A stretch of DNA of 64,000 nt, from contig NC_081545.1 of assembly GCF_901000735.1 (NCBI RefSeq), forward strand, positions 26,255,513 through 26,319,512, given 5' to 3'. Origin of the DNA: Corylus avellana (lineage: Eukaryota; Streptophyta; Magnoliopsida; Fagales; Betulaceae). The position numbers and the translations under genes are program-made. Below the pieces are notes generated by a model. It searched no databases and was not told the DNA's origin. It saw only the letters and a program-made list of their open reading frames with translations. This document shows, in pieces, positions 1 to 11,796 of the stretch (its first letter is position 1; each line of letters begins with the position of its first letter).

Positions 1-86
1 AACAGTGGTTTAGCATGGGGGCATTCCTACTGTGACTGGAAGGTCAATGGTTCCCACTGGGTGGACTTTGTCCTCGGCAAAGCCAA

Positions 87-460
87 TCAGGGGGCAGTTA
101 CCGGTCGAAGTTTCTCCCTGACAAACTGCATCAGATCGTACGCTGGGGCGTACAGTATGTCTATGGAATTGCCATTGTTTATTAACACCCGGTGAATGGT
201 AAAGTTGGCCAGAGCCAGTGTGACTACCAGCAGATCATCATGAAGGTGTTGCACTTCACGTGTATCTTCTGCAGTGAAAGTAATGTCAGATGTCTGCTCT
301 GGTTGGTGAAGCCTCGAGGCTTTAGCAAGGCGGTCCATAATGTACACTTCCATTGCTCGAAGCCCTCGGGAGTACGCCCATGGCATTTGTGGGGCCGCCT
401 CTTGCGAATCCTCCAGAAATTGTTCTGATCTCTCCTCTTGGAGCGGGCTGGGCAGGTTGT
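87..460 (-). pseudogene. Retroviral-type aspartic protease fragment with lost catalytic Asp
   Basis: The translation contains HDDLLVVTLALANF followed by VLINNGNSIDILY. In intact plant Ty3/gypsy elements the second block reads close to VL[IV]DNGSS[AV]DIL, where the Asp before the NG is catalytic. Here the codon is AAC (Asn), one G-to-A step from GAC. A further frameshift near position 88 breaks the frame, because the expected continuation is readable in another frame. The domain would cleave the polyprotein; this copy should be inactive. Confidence 0.7.
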
Positions 461-495
461 TCTTCTTGAGGGTTCATCCTCAGATTTGGAGGTTG

Positions 496-1795
496 TCATA
501 TGTTGGGATGTTCGTTCCACTCTCTCCTGTTCTGGAACAGCTTATCAATCAGCCTCTTCAACTGGTAGCAGTCTTCTGTGTCGTGTCTTACGTCTATATG
601 ATATTCACAGTACTTGTTTGTTTTTCTGGCTTCTGGAGGCGACCGTATGGGGTTTGGCAAGTGCATTCCCGGGTGATTCTTTACTTGCATTAACAAGTTA
701 GTTGCCATACCTGGTACTGGAGGTGGAGGTTGTAGTTGGAGGTTGTAGTTGGCCGTGTTGGAAGCGTGAAGGAGGTACGCGTGCTGGATATGTTTTGAAC
801 CGATTGTCTGCTTTACAAGGCCGCAAACTATTCTCTGGTTGTTTAGCGAAGGCTCGTACTGTTTCTTCGCCGTTGATGAATTTTCCAGCTCTCGCCATGA
901 GCTCATCCAAGTTCCTTGGGGGATCACGGCTTACATCGGCCATGAAGGGACTGTATGGCCATATGCCGCCCCTCAAAGCAGGATGAATGATTCTTTCATC
1001 TAGGTCGTCGACCGTGAGCTTTTCGCGGTTGAATCGAACCATATAGCTTTTCAACGACTCATCACTTTCTTGTTTGATGGTTAGCAAATATGCCATCGGC
1101 TTACAACGCCGGCGGTTTCCAATGAAATGAGAAAGGAAATTCTTACCGAGTTCAGTAGAGGTACCTATTGACTAAGGTTGCAGACTGCTAAACCAGCGCT
1201 TAGCAGCTCCTTTGAGGGTGAGAGGGAACACTCGGCAAAGGATGGCGTTAGATGATGCTTGCAGTGTCATGTGAGCTCTGTAGGTTTCTAGGTGGTCAGT
1301 CGGATCTTGGCTTCCATCATAACGATCCATGCGTGGCAATTTGAACTTCTCGGGTAGACTAGCTTCTATGATTTTCTTGGTAAATGGTAAATTTGTCACC
1401 AAGAAATCATGGTTTGCGGTGCGGGAGCCAATCAAGCGATGGGTTATGTTATCCAGCGTAGCTTGGATAGCGTCCATCCGTGCGCTACCCGTGGAACTAG
1501 CTTTGTTGGTTGGAGGCGGTTTGGGAGGTCCGCTCGGTGCTTTTGGGGTATGGTTCTCGTAGCTTCTCTGAAGTAAGAGCTCCAAGGTTCCCATTATTTG
1601 CTCATTTTGTGCTTCTAAGGTTCCTAGACGCTTGCTGTTTGGCAGGTGTGGGCCCAAAACAATAGGTTTGGTGGTTAACTCCTTGGTTTTGTGGTTGTCA
1701 GCATAGTGTTGAATGACATTTTCTGGCTGAAGAGGAGGAACGTTGGCCATGTTGACTGTGTTTTCGGTTTGGCCTTGAGATCTTGTGGCTTTCAT
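496..1795 (-). pseudogene. gag polyprotein of Ty3/gypsy element, broken
   Basis: The reading frame from 1795 carries a gag domain (KRWFSSLQP end at 1172), then an in-frame TAG at 1169-1171. The same frame reopens and is readable to 698 (DESLKSYMVRF, then NLDELMARAGKFI, typical gag capsid wording). Around 700-790 the reading moves to another frame, which carries a short zinc-knuckle-like Cys/His segment (YCEYHIDVRHDTEDC) ending at 496. Gag would form the retroelement particle. One nonsense codon plus at least one frameshift make this a pseudogene. Confidence 0.8.
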
Positions 1796-1844
1796 TCGTG
1801 ACTTTTGTCCTGTTTGAACTTTGGATCGTTAGATGATCCTCGTT

Positions 1845-1861
1845 CCCACAGACGGCGCAAA
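1845..1861 (-). other. Primer-binding site of the Ty3/gypsy element
   Basis: On the minus strand the sequence TTTGCGCCGTCTGTGGG follows directly after the LTR end. Many plant Ty3/gypsy elements carry TGGCGCCGTCTGTGGG here, complementary to a tRNA 3' end. The first bases have drifted from TGG to TTT/TTG. Confidence 0.7.
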
Positions 1862-1862
1862 C

Positions 1863-2571
1863 TGTTGAGGCAATTATCAACCTTGGTAGCAACTTGATTC
1901 AAGAGCCTACTAAGAAAGAGAAAGGATCAATAGTTACAGACCGCGAGGTGTGGGGGTGTGGTGGTAGTGCCACCTCCGATGCCTGAGTGAGAATTTAATT
2001 ATGACAAGAGTGACAAATAACAAGCAGTGAATAATAATAATAATAACTGAGAATAATAAATTAAGAGTAGTACGTATATATGCCATAGGTGGCTCCTCCT
2101 TTTATAGAAGCTGTAGGTAGGTGGATTCTAGTGAAACTCCCACTTGACTCCCTTGATTTGTGGGAATGTTTGAAACCGTAGATTATCCCTTGAGATAGCA
2201 TTAGTGATTCATGTGGATAGGATTTTAGATACTTGGACTCCTTTTGGGAGATATTCAGTTGGTTATTCTATGATTTGGGTTGTAATTCCCAGATTGAGTT
2301 GTTAGATGAGTGATCATATCCTTGATTATTGGGGCACGTGGTTCTGAATGCAACTTGTTGAGATACTACACATTCAATTGTAGATCTGATACAATCGAGT
2401 GACTGTATTTGGACTTTTTGGGCTTTGGGTCTTAGAGCCCAACTGTTTGGGCAAGCCATAGGCCCTTCCTTCGAAGTGGGCCTTTTGGTTCGGGCTTTGG
2501 GATATATTTGGTATCATCATAGCTTGTTCCTGCTAGAGTGTTTCTATTGTTTGTTTGTTAGTAACACAACA
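1863..2571 (-). repeat. 5' LTR of the Ty3/gypsy element, about 709 bp
   Basis: The plus-strand copy begins TGTTG next to the primer-binding site and ends CAACA, giving TG...CA ends with 5-base inverted termini. On the minus strand a TATAAAAG box lies at 2099-2106. The boundary at 2571 is supported because homology to the last intron of the neighbouring AIG1-like gene starts just beyond it. The target duplication cannot be tested, since the other end of the element lies outside the window. Confidence 0.65.
2099..2106 (-). promoter_or_regulatory. TATA box inside the LTR
   Basis: TATAAAAG on the minus strand, about 240 bases upstream of the LTR/primer-binding-site junction, the usual place for the retroelement core promoter. 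It points away from the AIG1-like exon. Confidence 0.5.
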
Positions 2572-2632
2572 AATTCTGCAGAAGGGCTTTACTTGAGTTA
2601 ATCCTAGTTATTGATGATGTATTGTTTTGTAG

Positions 2633-2833
2633 ATTGAGTTGAAGTTCAAAGAGGCAATGAATAGGCTTGAAGAACAGTTGGCAGAGGAGAAAGCAGTGAG
2701 ACTGAAGGCCAAAGAGCAAGCACGTTTAAATCAAGAGAAATCTAATGATGAAATCCGTAAGCTTAGAGAGCAACTATCTAAAACAGCGGGGGAGCTTGGT
2801 AGGCATAATGGGAATCAGTGTGCCATTTTATGA
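2633..2833 (+). pseudogene. Last exon of AIG1/GIMAP-like GTPase gene, copy 1
   Basis: This exon follows a TTTTGTAG acceptor and is the counterpart of the last exon of copy 2 (5911-6108): both start IELK, run through a charged coiled-coil helix (EEQLAEEKA, SNDEIRKLREQL) and end in NQCAIL plus stop. It encodes the C-terminal coiled coil and a CaaX-type tail (CAIL), which should be prenylated. The exons for the GTPase domain are not in the window: a retrotransposon occupies the intron directly upstream. Whether the gene is still spliced across the element cannot be seen, so I call it interrupted; it could be functional if the intron tolerates the insertion. Confidence 0.7.
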
Positions 2834-3329
2834 GGGTATATGAAGACAATGTGCTGTGGAGTACATATAATCTTTTCCTTCCCCCTCCTCCCCTTTTGTT
2901 TTTCTGTTTAAGTGGAGTTTCTAGGGAAATTGCTTTCCAGACAAATGTTAATTATCTCTAATTTTAAATATATAGACAAGTTCTATTGACTTTTCAACCT
3001 TGCATGCTGAAACTCTCCAAGCTATGCACGTTTGGTCCGTTAGACAATTAATGACTAAACAAGATAGTATTTTATGTCTTTTTTTACTTTATTTTCGAGC
3101 GGGATTCTGTTGCAACTGAGGACAAAGATGTAATGTAGCGAGTAATTCCATTCGTCACCTTTATCTTTTCGAAGTTTATTTGGCATGGTCTTCCATCTTT
3201 TTCATGGAGATTGGGAGACCACGTCACATAGTTTTTGAGAAATGGGCTATCATTTATAGCAATAGTACTGGTTGTTCCTTTTGGATCCCTTCCCTCCGAC
3301 TACTGTGTTTGCACAAAAGAAGAAAAATG

Positions 3330-3406
3330 GAAAATGAGGTTTGAATTAGTAACTTTTGCTTTATGAGACGTGGTTTCAGTTGGTTGAATTATCTCTTAAG
3401 AACGAC
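3330..3406 (-). repeat. Old degenerate copy of a tRNA-derived SINE
   Basis: On the minus strand an A-box-like stretch TAATTCAACCAACTG and, 26 bases further, ACTAATTCAAACCTC align with the better preserved SINE at 3816-3927. The differences are mostly C-to-T or G-to-A, as expected of an old methylated copy. Borders are approximate. Confidence 0.5.
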
Positions 3407-3815
3407 ATATATCTTTATTTAGGTATTACATTAGGACCACGTTTAGATTTGCTAGCCAACAATTTACCTGCATAAATAGGGCGATATATTTTGTACCAAA
3501 GAGAGAGCAAAGTAGGAATCAGATTGCAAGGCTGCAAGAGATGGAATTAGACTAAAAAGAGTGGAAAATTAAAATCAGGCAAGCTGGCCATTCCATACAA
3601 ACTGGTTTCAAAATTCAGTTTTAGAGAAATAGGTAAAATACAAACATATATGTATATACGCATTTACATTTATGTTTAGGAAAAATTGTAAAATTAGTCC
3701 AGGTAGTTTATCTAATTTGCAATAATCTTCATGTAATATAAAAATGAACTCAGTTATTTTTGAAGTAAACCAAAAAAACAATTTAATCCTTGAGGCAAAT
3801 TCTGTTAATGGACTT

Positions 3816-3927
3816 TTATTTTTATTTTTTTGATATGTCCGCATAAGAGGGGGAAGGGGATTCGAACTAGTGACCTCCACTTCATAAAGCGTAGTCCCAG
3901 CCGATTGAACTACCTCTTGGGGACGTC
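3816..3927 (-). mobile_element. tRNA-derived SINE, 112 bp, with 9-bp target duplication
   Basis: Reading the minus strand: an A-box-like block TAGTTCAATCGGCTGGGA near the 5' end, a B-box-like block AGTTCGAATCC about 35 bases later, then an A-rich tail. Both boxes are RNA polymerase III internal promoter elements. The element is flanked by perfect direct repeats AATGGACTT at 3807-3815 and 3928-3936, the target-site duplication expected from LINE-assisted insertion. Confidence 0.8.
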
Positions 3928-4561
3928 AATGGACTTAATAGATTCAGATAGCGTGAAACATTATATCTAATAAAATTGTAACACATGTACACTATTTAAG
4001 TAAGTATCACACTAGTGTAATCTATTAAATTAGTGTACGAAATTTGACTGTAATTATAATCTATTAAATTAGTGAATGAAATTTGACTATATTTGAGTTC
4101 ATTTTAATAATACTAAAACTAATTGTAAATCATATAAATAACAATGTAGATTAATTTTGCGCATTTAGTTAGGAAAAGACGGGGCCAAGGCCGTCCATCT
4201 TCGATCTTAATTTATGTCATCTTTGCCAGAAAAGATCGCAGCCATTGATTTTTTTTTTTTAAAAAATAGTTGTGCGTGTGACAAAGCACCCCACTCGAGA
4301 ATCTCAACAGTCGACAGCATTATAAATTAAAAAACATAAGCTGAAGAGGCAGAGGCCTTTGATCTTCTTAATTTATTTCATTCTTATCCCAAAAAGATCG
4401 CAGCCATTGAAAAAGGCGCTGGCACATTTATCCCGAGAAGATTGCAGCCGTTGATGAAAGTGATATCTTTTAATACATAAATTAAAATTAAAATTAAATT
4501 AATTACAAATAGAATTATATATAAATATTCGCTGGTGATATTGCAGATCGTGTGATTTTTC

Positions 4562-6108
4562 ATGATGGGTGGAAGTACGATGGACGATGATCGGGAGCTG
4601 ATAAATTCTCCATCAAATGTGGTCCGTACACTTGTTTTATTTAGACGTACTGGGAATGGTAAAAGTGCGAAGGGAACACCATTCTTGGAGACAAGAAGGC
4701 TTTCAATTCGAAGAAAAGTTCCTCTGGTGTCACGGGAAATTGCGAACTGCAGAGAACTGTATTGAGAGATGGGAAGATTATCAATGTTATCGACACTCCT
4801 GGTATATTTCTATATAATGTTATTACTTATTATCCAAGCTTTTGTTTGATTTCCATTCTTGTTGACATGTTTGGAGTGATTTCAGGGCTGTTCGATACTT
4901 CTGCTGGATCAGAATTTATTGTCACAGAAATTGGAAGATGTATTAAGATGGCCAAGGACGGGATCCATGCAGTTCTGGTAGTTTTTTCAGTTAGGACCCG
5001 CTTTTCAGAAGAAGAGGTAGTTGCATTTCGTAGCTTGCAGACAATATTTGGAAGCAGAATTCTGGACTACATTATTGTAGTCTTCACCGGAGGTGATGAA
5101 TTTGAAGATAATGATGAGACGACATTTGAAGATTATTTGGGTGCTGCAGGGTGCCCAGAGCCTTTAAAGGTTATTCATAGAGTTGCTAATAACTTTGCTT
5201 TACTCCTTTTAGCGTTAGAAAAATAGATTTTTTGTGCTCAAATACGTATATTAGTTTTGCTGAACATGTTGGTATTTTTAATCTCTTCTAATCAATTCTA
5301 AGAAAAATATTGTAGGAAATCATCGACTTGTGTAAAAATCGAATTGTGCTTTTCGATAACAAAACTAAGGATGAAAGCAAGAGGGTTGAACAAGTTGAGA
5401 AGCTTATCTCCTTTGTAGATATGGTGATATCACAGAATGGTGGACGACCATATACCGATGAATTATTTGCTGAATGGAAGGTGATTGTTTTTGTTATTTA
5501 TTTCTCTAAATTTCGTTATCCTTCTATGAAATTCTCGTGATATATATCAGCTTAAATCAATCGACAGGAGCTGGAAATCAAACTCCGCAGTGAACAAGAA
5601 CGTTTTGATTCAAAGAAAGATCATTCTAATCAACAAATATTGGAGTTCAATGATCAGATGGAACGTTTGTATGAGGAGCAGCTCAAACGAATTACAGAAA
5701 GGGTATCTTTAATTATTTTTATGCTTTTCACATTTATTTGTCACCTGCTTTTGTGTTTGCGTATTGTACGTTGTCGACAGATTTCTATATTTATTCTTAT
5801 TTTTTTATCCGCATGTCTGCATGAGCATGGAAGGAAATAATATTTGTCATGGAAATCATGTGTATTTGGATTTTACTTAATCCTAGTAACTGATAATTTT
5901 TGTTATGTAGATTGAGTTGAAGCTCATAGAGTTAACTGAAAGGCTCGAACAACAATTGGCAGAAGAGAAAGCTGCAAGATTGAAGGTTGAAAAGCTGGCT
6001 CTTTTAAATGAAAAGAAGTCTAATGATGAAATTCGTCGTCTCAGAGAGAAACTTGAAAAAGCAGAAGGGGAGGTTCGTAACGGTGGTAATCAGTGTGCCA
6101 TTTTATGA
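4562..6108 (+). pseudogene. AIG1/GIMAP-like GTPase, copy 2, frameshifted
   Basis: Plant AIG1/IAN proteins are GTPases related to animal GIMAPs, linked to pathogen and stress responses. Five exons fit GT-AG borders: 4562-4801, 4886-5169, 5316-5480, 5568-5702 and 5911-6108. They give G1 (RRTGNGKSA), G3 (IDTPG), the FTGGDE motif, the AIG1 box NRIVLFDNKTKDE, a C-terminal coiled coil and a CAIL prenylation tail. Two faults are visible. The first Gly of the P-loop is Arg (AGA where GGA is expected). One base is missing at about 4672-4681, since the reading continues one frame lower from ATTCTTGGA at 4681. The exon total is 1022, one short of 341 codons. Without correction the product stops soon after the P-loop at 4765. 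A sequencing error could explain the missing base but would not remove the Arg. Confidence 0.85.
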
Positions 6109-6945
6109 GGTAGTTAAACGATCGATATGAAGACAATGTTCGATCTTTGGAGTAATTTTGAGGAATTTATAAAGCATTAATTCCATTTAATGGTTTAAAA
6201 TTTCTGCTTTGTATTACATCATATATATTTATGGACATGAACCTCTTCTAGCTATGCACTGTTGGTCAATTCAAACAAATGATTAAACAATAGTGTCTAG
6301 CTAGTACTGTTTTATCTCTTTATTTACTTGATTTTCAACTGGGTTTCAATCACAATTAATGACAAAGATGGGGCGAGTAATTCATTTCATCACCCTTCAT
6401 CTTTCGGTTTCTTACATGTGGTAGATTGGAAGACTGTCACGTAAGCTTTTAGATATGTAAGATAATATATAAGACTCTGATAGGAGCCTTTTGGGGCCCT
6501 TCACTCCGAGTATGGTACTCTGTGGCTTCTGCTTAATTATTACAACCCTTTGATGCTTTTCAAGTACAATTTCTTAACAGTAAATACTGATTCATATCAC
6601 ACTCTTTAAGAAAAGCAAATTTATATCTATTCATATATATTAAATCCTGGTAGCTAGAGAATAGTGCCAAATAATCAAAATGACCTTATAGCAAATTGAT
6701 GGACGCTACCCCAATGTAACACAGTACAAAATAACATTAATGACATAGCTGACTATGGCATGTTTATTTAGGTACGATTTTAAAACACCACACGTAGTTT
6801 TGTCCTCCAACAATTTACCTGCATATTCACATGGTTTTCCACTGATATTATTGAATGTAATAAGAAATAAGTTGGTAGGTACTGATTAGTCTATGGTCTA
6901 GTTAAGCTAATTAAAAAAAAAATTAAATAAAAGGAAGTAAAAACT
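6109..6945. other. Intergenic region between convergent genes
   Basis: AT-rich 3' flanks of the AIG1-like copy 2 (plus strand) and the AGL11-type gene (minus strand). The first 300 bases resemble the 3' flank of AIG1-like copy 1. I see no further gene. Confidence 0.5.
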
Positions 6946-9046
6946 TTACCCAAGACGAAGTATCTTCTGGTCAGGCTGTGAGGAGTAGGGTGTGTCCCCC
7001 GCGACCATGATTGGACTGAAGAAATTTCGTGATAATGCGTGGATTGCATTCAGCTCTGGTCCAGAAATATTCAAGTTTGTTTCCTGGAGCCTTTCAATTT
7101 CTGCTATCTGAAGTGTGGAAGGAAATTAATAAATTGAAATGTTTTTGCATGAATATTGTGGTCTAATTAAGTAGCATTGCCAGCAAAAAGTGTGACGTTT
7201 GTGTGTGTGAAAATACAACAAAGTCCGAGAACTTCTTGCCTATGTTTTTCCTTTCCTTTCTTTCCATTCTCTCCTTAATTTACAAGTTAATTCTATTTCC
7301 TCATTGTTGTTGTTATGTCAAAGACCCCTTAGAAGGATTATGGAAGTCAATGTGGTGTTCGTGATAACTTGTAATGGGTAAGACAGACCATTTACTCATC
7401 TAATGTTGAATAGGGTTTGACCAACCTAAGCATGCATTGCACCAAATCAGCTAGAATTTTGAAAAATGTAGGCTGAAAAGTTACATGGACAATATTATAC
7501 CTTTGCTCGCAGACAAACATTTTCTTCTTCCAATTCTACCTCCTACAGAAAATTTAGGACATTATGATTCCTATAAAAAATTCATCCGGATGGGCTGCAT
7601 GCATGTATATATATATAGAGTACTAAAGAGATGAGTAAAGAGAGGAAAATAGGAATTACCCTTTTCTGCAAGCACTCAATATCAGTCAGCAACATTTCAT
7701 GCTGTTGAGTGACAAGTAATAGAATCAGATCGCCAACATAACAAGAGAGAAAAAAGCAAAATCAGACAAGCTAGCAATTCTATACAAAACCGTATCAAAC
7801 CTTCATGAGTTTTGGAGAAAGAGGAAAAACTTGAGCTTGCCACATATATACACATTTACATTTAAGTTTTACGCATTTAATTAAGGAAAGACAGGGCGTC
7901 TTCATATACTATTATTGCTATTTTGCATTCGATCTCTCTCGGCATATATACTCAACTGACGTGGCATGTTTAATCAACTATTTTTTTTTTTTTAAGTACT
8001 ATTTTTAATTAAGATTGATGTAAGGGTGGATTGAGCATGCCATGTCACCTGAGTATGCTAGAAGAAAGTGAAATTGTATTTCTCATTTTTGAAAGATACA
8101 ATACGTACATCTCAACAAAAGAAAACATCATAAATTAATATTAATTGTGGTAGATCAACCATGTGATTAACATGCAGTTGGTACACAAAGACTAGTGTTT
8201 TATTTATTATATATATATATATATATATATATATTATGTAACAAACATATATTGCATTAAAAGGAAGAGAACATTACAGCCCCTCAAGGGGAAAGAAAAC
8301 AGAAGGTGGTTCTAAACCACTACAAGTAGCAGGAGGAGGAGGATAGGAAGGGAAGAAAGCGGGAATGCAGCCCGAGTGAACTCTTGCCGCGGCCCAATAA
8401 GCCACATGATGGGCGCAGAAGTTTGCATTTCTGTTAATTTTCTTTGCCTCACACTTGGAAGAGGGAGGAAGAAGGGATAATGATTCTACTATCACTTTTT
8501 CAATATGCCAATCTTAAATGATGGTTGGACGTTGAAGTGCTGTAATGACTATAAGAGAGTCCCCTTCAATGTTGAAGTTTTTGTTATTTACGGTAATTAT
8601 AGTTCATTGCACAGCAATCATCATTGCTAGAAAAGCTTATGCATGATTACCAATTATTACAGTGAAGGCACATGGCTACACTAATCGTGTTTGGTAGGTT
8701 ATAAGTTATAGTTGGGGCATGTGTATGTATATATCTTACTTTTGATGGTGAATTTGCTTTTAGAAATCCTTCTTTTCAAACAAAGAAATTTATGAAATGT
8801 CCAGTCACATTCTCCCTTGAATTATAGGTTGCACCAATTGTTGTCATTAATTAATAGCTTAATTTGTAATTGAACTAGCCTTTTTTCTTAGCATTTCCTT
8901 GTTTTGTCATGACTTAGAGAAGTGCTAGCTAGTTACATGATCTGCATGCTTAGAGTCACTTATATATTAGTTTAGTCTCACTTAGTAAGAAATAAATCAA
9001 TCTGAAATTTAGTACTCATGCAACACATCGTGAGACTTAATTTTTT

Positions 9047-9094
<48 letters not shown>

Positions 9095-11744
9095 AAAGTA
9101 ACATATGTGTTCGTATGCATGTATGTATGTATAGAAATGAACTTGCAAATATGTATTCCCCATAAAAATATATAGGGATGTTGAAAGAAAAATAAAAGGT
9201 TTAGATGCATGTTGGGTGGTAGCTAGTTTGCTTTTTGTCACAAACAGTTGAAAAAGTTGTGAAATATTGTCAATCTGATTGAACCTAGTCTTCCTGCTAG
9301 TTGTGAAATGCACGTAAGTTACCATTTTCTTTACTTTTGCTTTGGATGTCTATCACTTTTTACCTTCTTTGACCTAATTCTGGCGATGCCTCGTTCAAGC
9401 CTGTTCTCCAGCTGCTTTAGATCCTTGATACTCAGAGAAGTCAAGGCATCACCCATTAAGTGCCTACAACCAAATTAAAGAAGAAAAGTATACCTTCAAT
9501 TACTCAACTTTTATATCTCAGTATATTGTCCCTCTCTCAAAGCCTTTTAATTCATGTCATAGAGTTAATAAATGTTTTTGATGATTCTTTTGCCATTTGC
9601 ATGTAGAAATTATTGAGACAAGAGTTACAATAACTCAAGAGACAAAGAACTCAAAAGTTAAGAGTTACAAGAACTTAAGAAACAAGAGTTACAAATGATA
9701 AATTAACTTTATTATTGTTAATGTAAAAATAGAAAAGATTTGTAACGTTCATACTTTCTCTATAAATAAGAGTATTGTACACAATAAAAAATATCAATAA
9801 AAAATGTAGCCATGAAAATGCTTTGATGTGTGGATGTAGGCCATCAGTCAAACCACCTTAATTCTCTGAGTTATTGTAACTCTTGTTTCAATAAAAACAT
9901 GCAAAGAATAATGAGATCACCTGTTAGAATTCTGCAGAATTTGTATTTGTTGCCGCAGCTTCGCTGATTCTTGTTGATAATACTACATTCATTCAATAAC
10001 AAAAATTAGTCAGGAAGAAAGAAGCATTTGTTAGCTTCTGTGCTTTGTATAAACATGCCAAACAAGAAGATAAAATTGTTCACTAGAACTGCATGTATAT
10101 ATATCTCACACATACTTGTTGATATATATGTATGTACTGATGCTACAAAAGGCATCCAAAAACTGAATATTTAATATCAATTTGACATATCATGAAGGTA
10201 TAGCAATGGCTTCATATATAGAAGAGATACAGGAAAGGAAAAAAAAAGGAGAAATAGCATACCTCAGCATTTATTTCAGCCATAGAGCTTGTACCTGAAC
10301 CGTCCGAGCATGCCTTCTTGTACCTCTCTATAGTAGTTTTTATGCTGCATATATGCCACAAGCAAATGAAAATTCATAAGCATATATTGATATATACTTC
10401 ATTTTCTTTGTACATTTTTTTTTTTTTTTTCTATTTGCCTTTTCTTTTCTTTCTTTCCAAAGATGGAAGTAAATATTTAGCGTCATGTCACATAATTAAG
10501 TCCCTGAACTTTATTTTCCAAAGATTGCTCAGAACATTCACCTCATTATTATTGTTTTCTTTGATAATAAAAGTTTGTTAGAGTATATCCCCTCTTCCTT
10601 CTCTTTCTCTTTGTTATGGATTATTGTTCTATCCTTTTTCCTTCCTCTTATTCAACTTGTGTCATTAGGTATCAAAGCTTCGGTTAAGTACTCTTAGGCC
10701 GTCTTCACTTACTTTTTCTTTTGGAGGTACAAAAAGGTAGAAGATGACTTGGTAAAATAAATGATGGGAGAGTTGAGAGATGAAAGAGATGATGAATAAG
10801 GTTGTATATTGAATTACACTGAATACAGTACATAAGGGGCCTATATATACAGGCCTAGCTATAATACAGACATATACATACATAACTTATGTGAGACAAA
10901 CACTACATATTATTTAACAAGACAATGAAACTTTTAGGAGTTGAAAGGAGCTGAAGATTATTCATGGGCTTGGGGTAGGATGTTAAGTCTTAGAAACCTC
11001 ATCAATGACAAAATTAGAGTAGAAGGTAGTCTTATGGACAGTCTTTCAATGGTGCTTTCTCAATCAAAAGTACTGCTTGGGGTTTGCCCTCAGGGTCTCA
11101 AGATGGAGTGATATAAGGTCGTCTAGTTCAATCAAATGATCTTTAGTTATACGATCTAGCTAGTAGAATATTAATTAAATAATTAAATTCATAATTTTCT
11201 ATCAACTTAAAGTTTAATTTTGAGATAAGTGAAAGTTCAACATGATATTAGACAAAAAGTCCCGAGTTAGAATGTTGCTTTCGTAATTCACCTCTTATTT
11301 CAATNNNNNNNNNNNNNNNNNNNNNNNNNNNNNNNNNNNNNNNNNNNNNNNNNNNNNNNNNNNNNNNNNNNNNNNNNNNNNNNNNNNNNNNNNNNNNNNN
11401 NNNNTATAGTTGGGGCATGTGTATGTATATATCTTACTTTTGATGGTGAATTTGCTTTTAGAAATCCTTCTTTTCAAACAAAGAAATTTATGAAATGTCC
11501 AGTCACATTCTCCCTTGAATTATAGGTTGCACCAATTGTTGTCATTAATTAATAGCTTAATTTGTAATTGAACTAGCCTTTTTTCTTAGCATTTCCTTGT
11601 TTTGTCATGACTTAGAGAAGTGTTAGCTAGTTACATGATCTGCATGCTTAGAGTCGCTTATATATTAGTTTAGTCTCACTTAGTAAGAAATAAATCAATC
11701 TGAAATTTAGTACTCATGCAACACATCGTGAGACTTAATTTTTT

Positions 11745-11796
<52 letters not shown>

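Larger units (their letters stand above)
1..2571 (-). mobile_element. Decayed Ty3/gypsy LTR retrotransposon, 5' part
   Basis: On the minus strand the order from high to low coordinate is LTR, primer-binding site, gag and aspartic protease, with the window edge cutting the rest (reverse transcriptase, integrase, 3' LTR). The gag and protease wording resembles the plant Tat-type branch of Ty3/gypsy; that placement is from memory of the family. Reading frame changes several times and there is an in-frame stop, so this copy cannot make its own polyprotein. It sits antisense in the last intron of an AIG1-like gene whose final exon starts 62 bases beyond the LTR. Confidence 0.85.
2834..4561. other. 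Intergenic region between two AIG1-like copies
   Basis: Contains the 3' flank of copy 1 (similar to the flank of copy 2 after 6108, so the duplication unit extends past the stop), two SINE copies and AT-rich DNA. The short motif AAGATCGCAGCC and variants recur three times at about 4273-4450. I see no other gene. Confidence 0.6.

Noticed and set aside
3842..3927. Possible tRNA gene because of A- and B-box-like blocks
   Set aside because: No cloverleaf, an A-rich tail and target duplications fit a SINE instead.
8978..9325. Minus-strand frame with a Tyr-Ile run (also 11707-12027)
   Set aside because: The run is a translated AT microsatellite in an intron; both copies come from the duplicated block.
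10574..10680. LTR-like stretch (TGTTAGAGTATATCCC ... GTGTCA) followed by GGTATCAAAGCTT, resembling a Met-tRNA primer site
   Set aside because: Only about 92 bases, no second LTR, purine tract or target duplication; the resemblance is suggestive but too weak to annotate.
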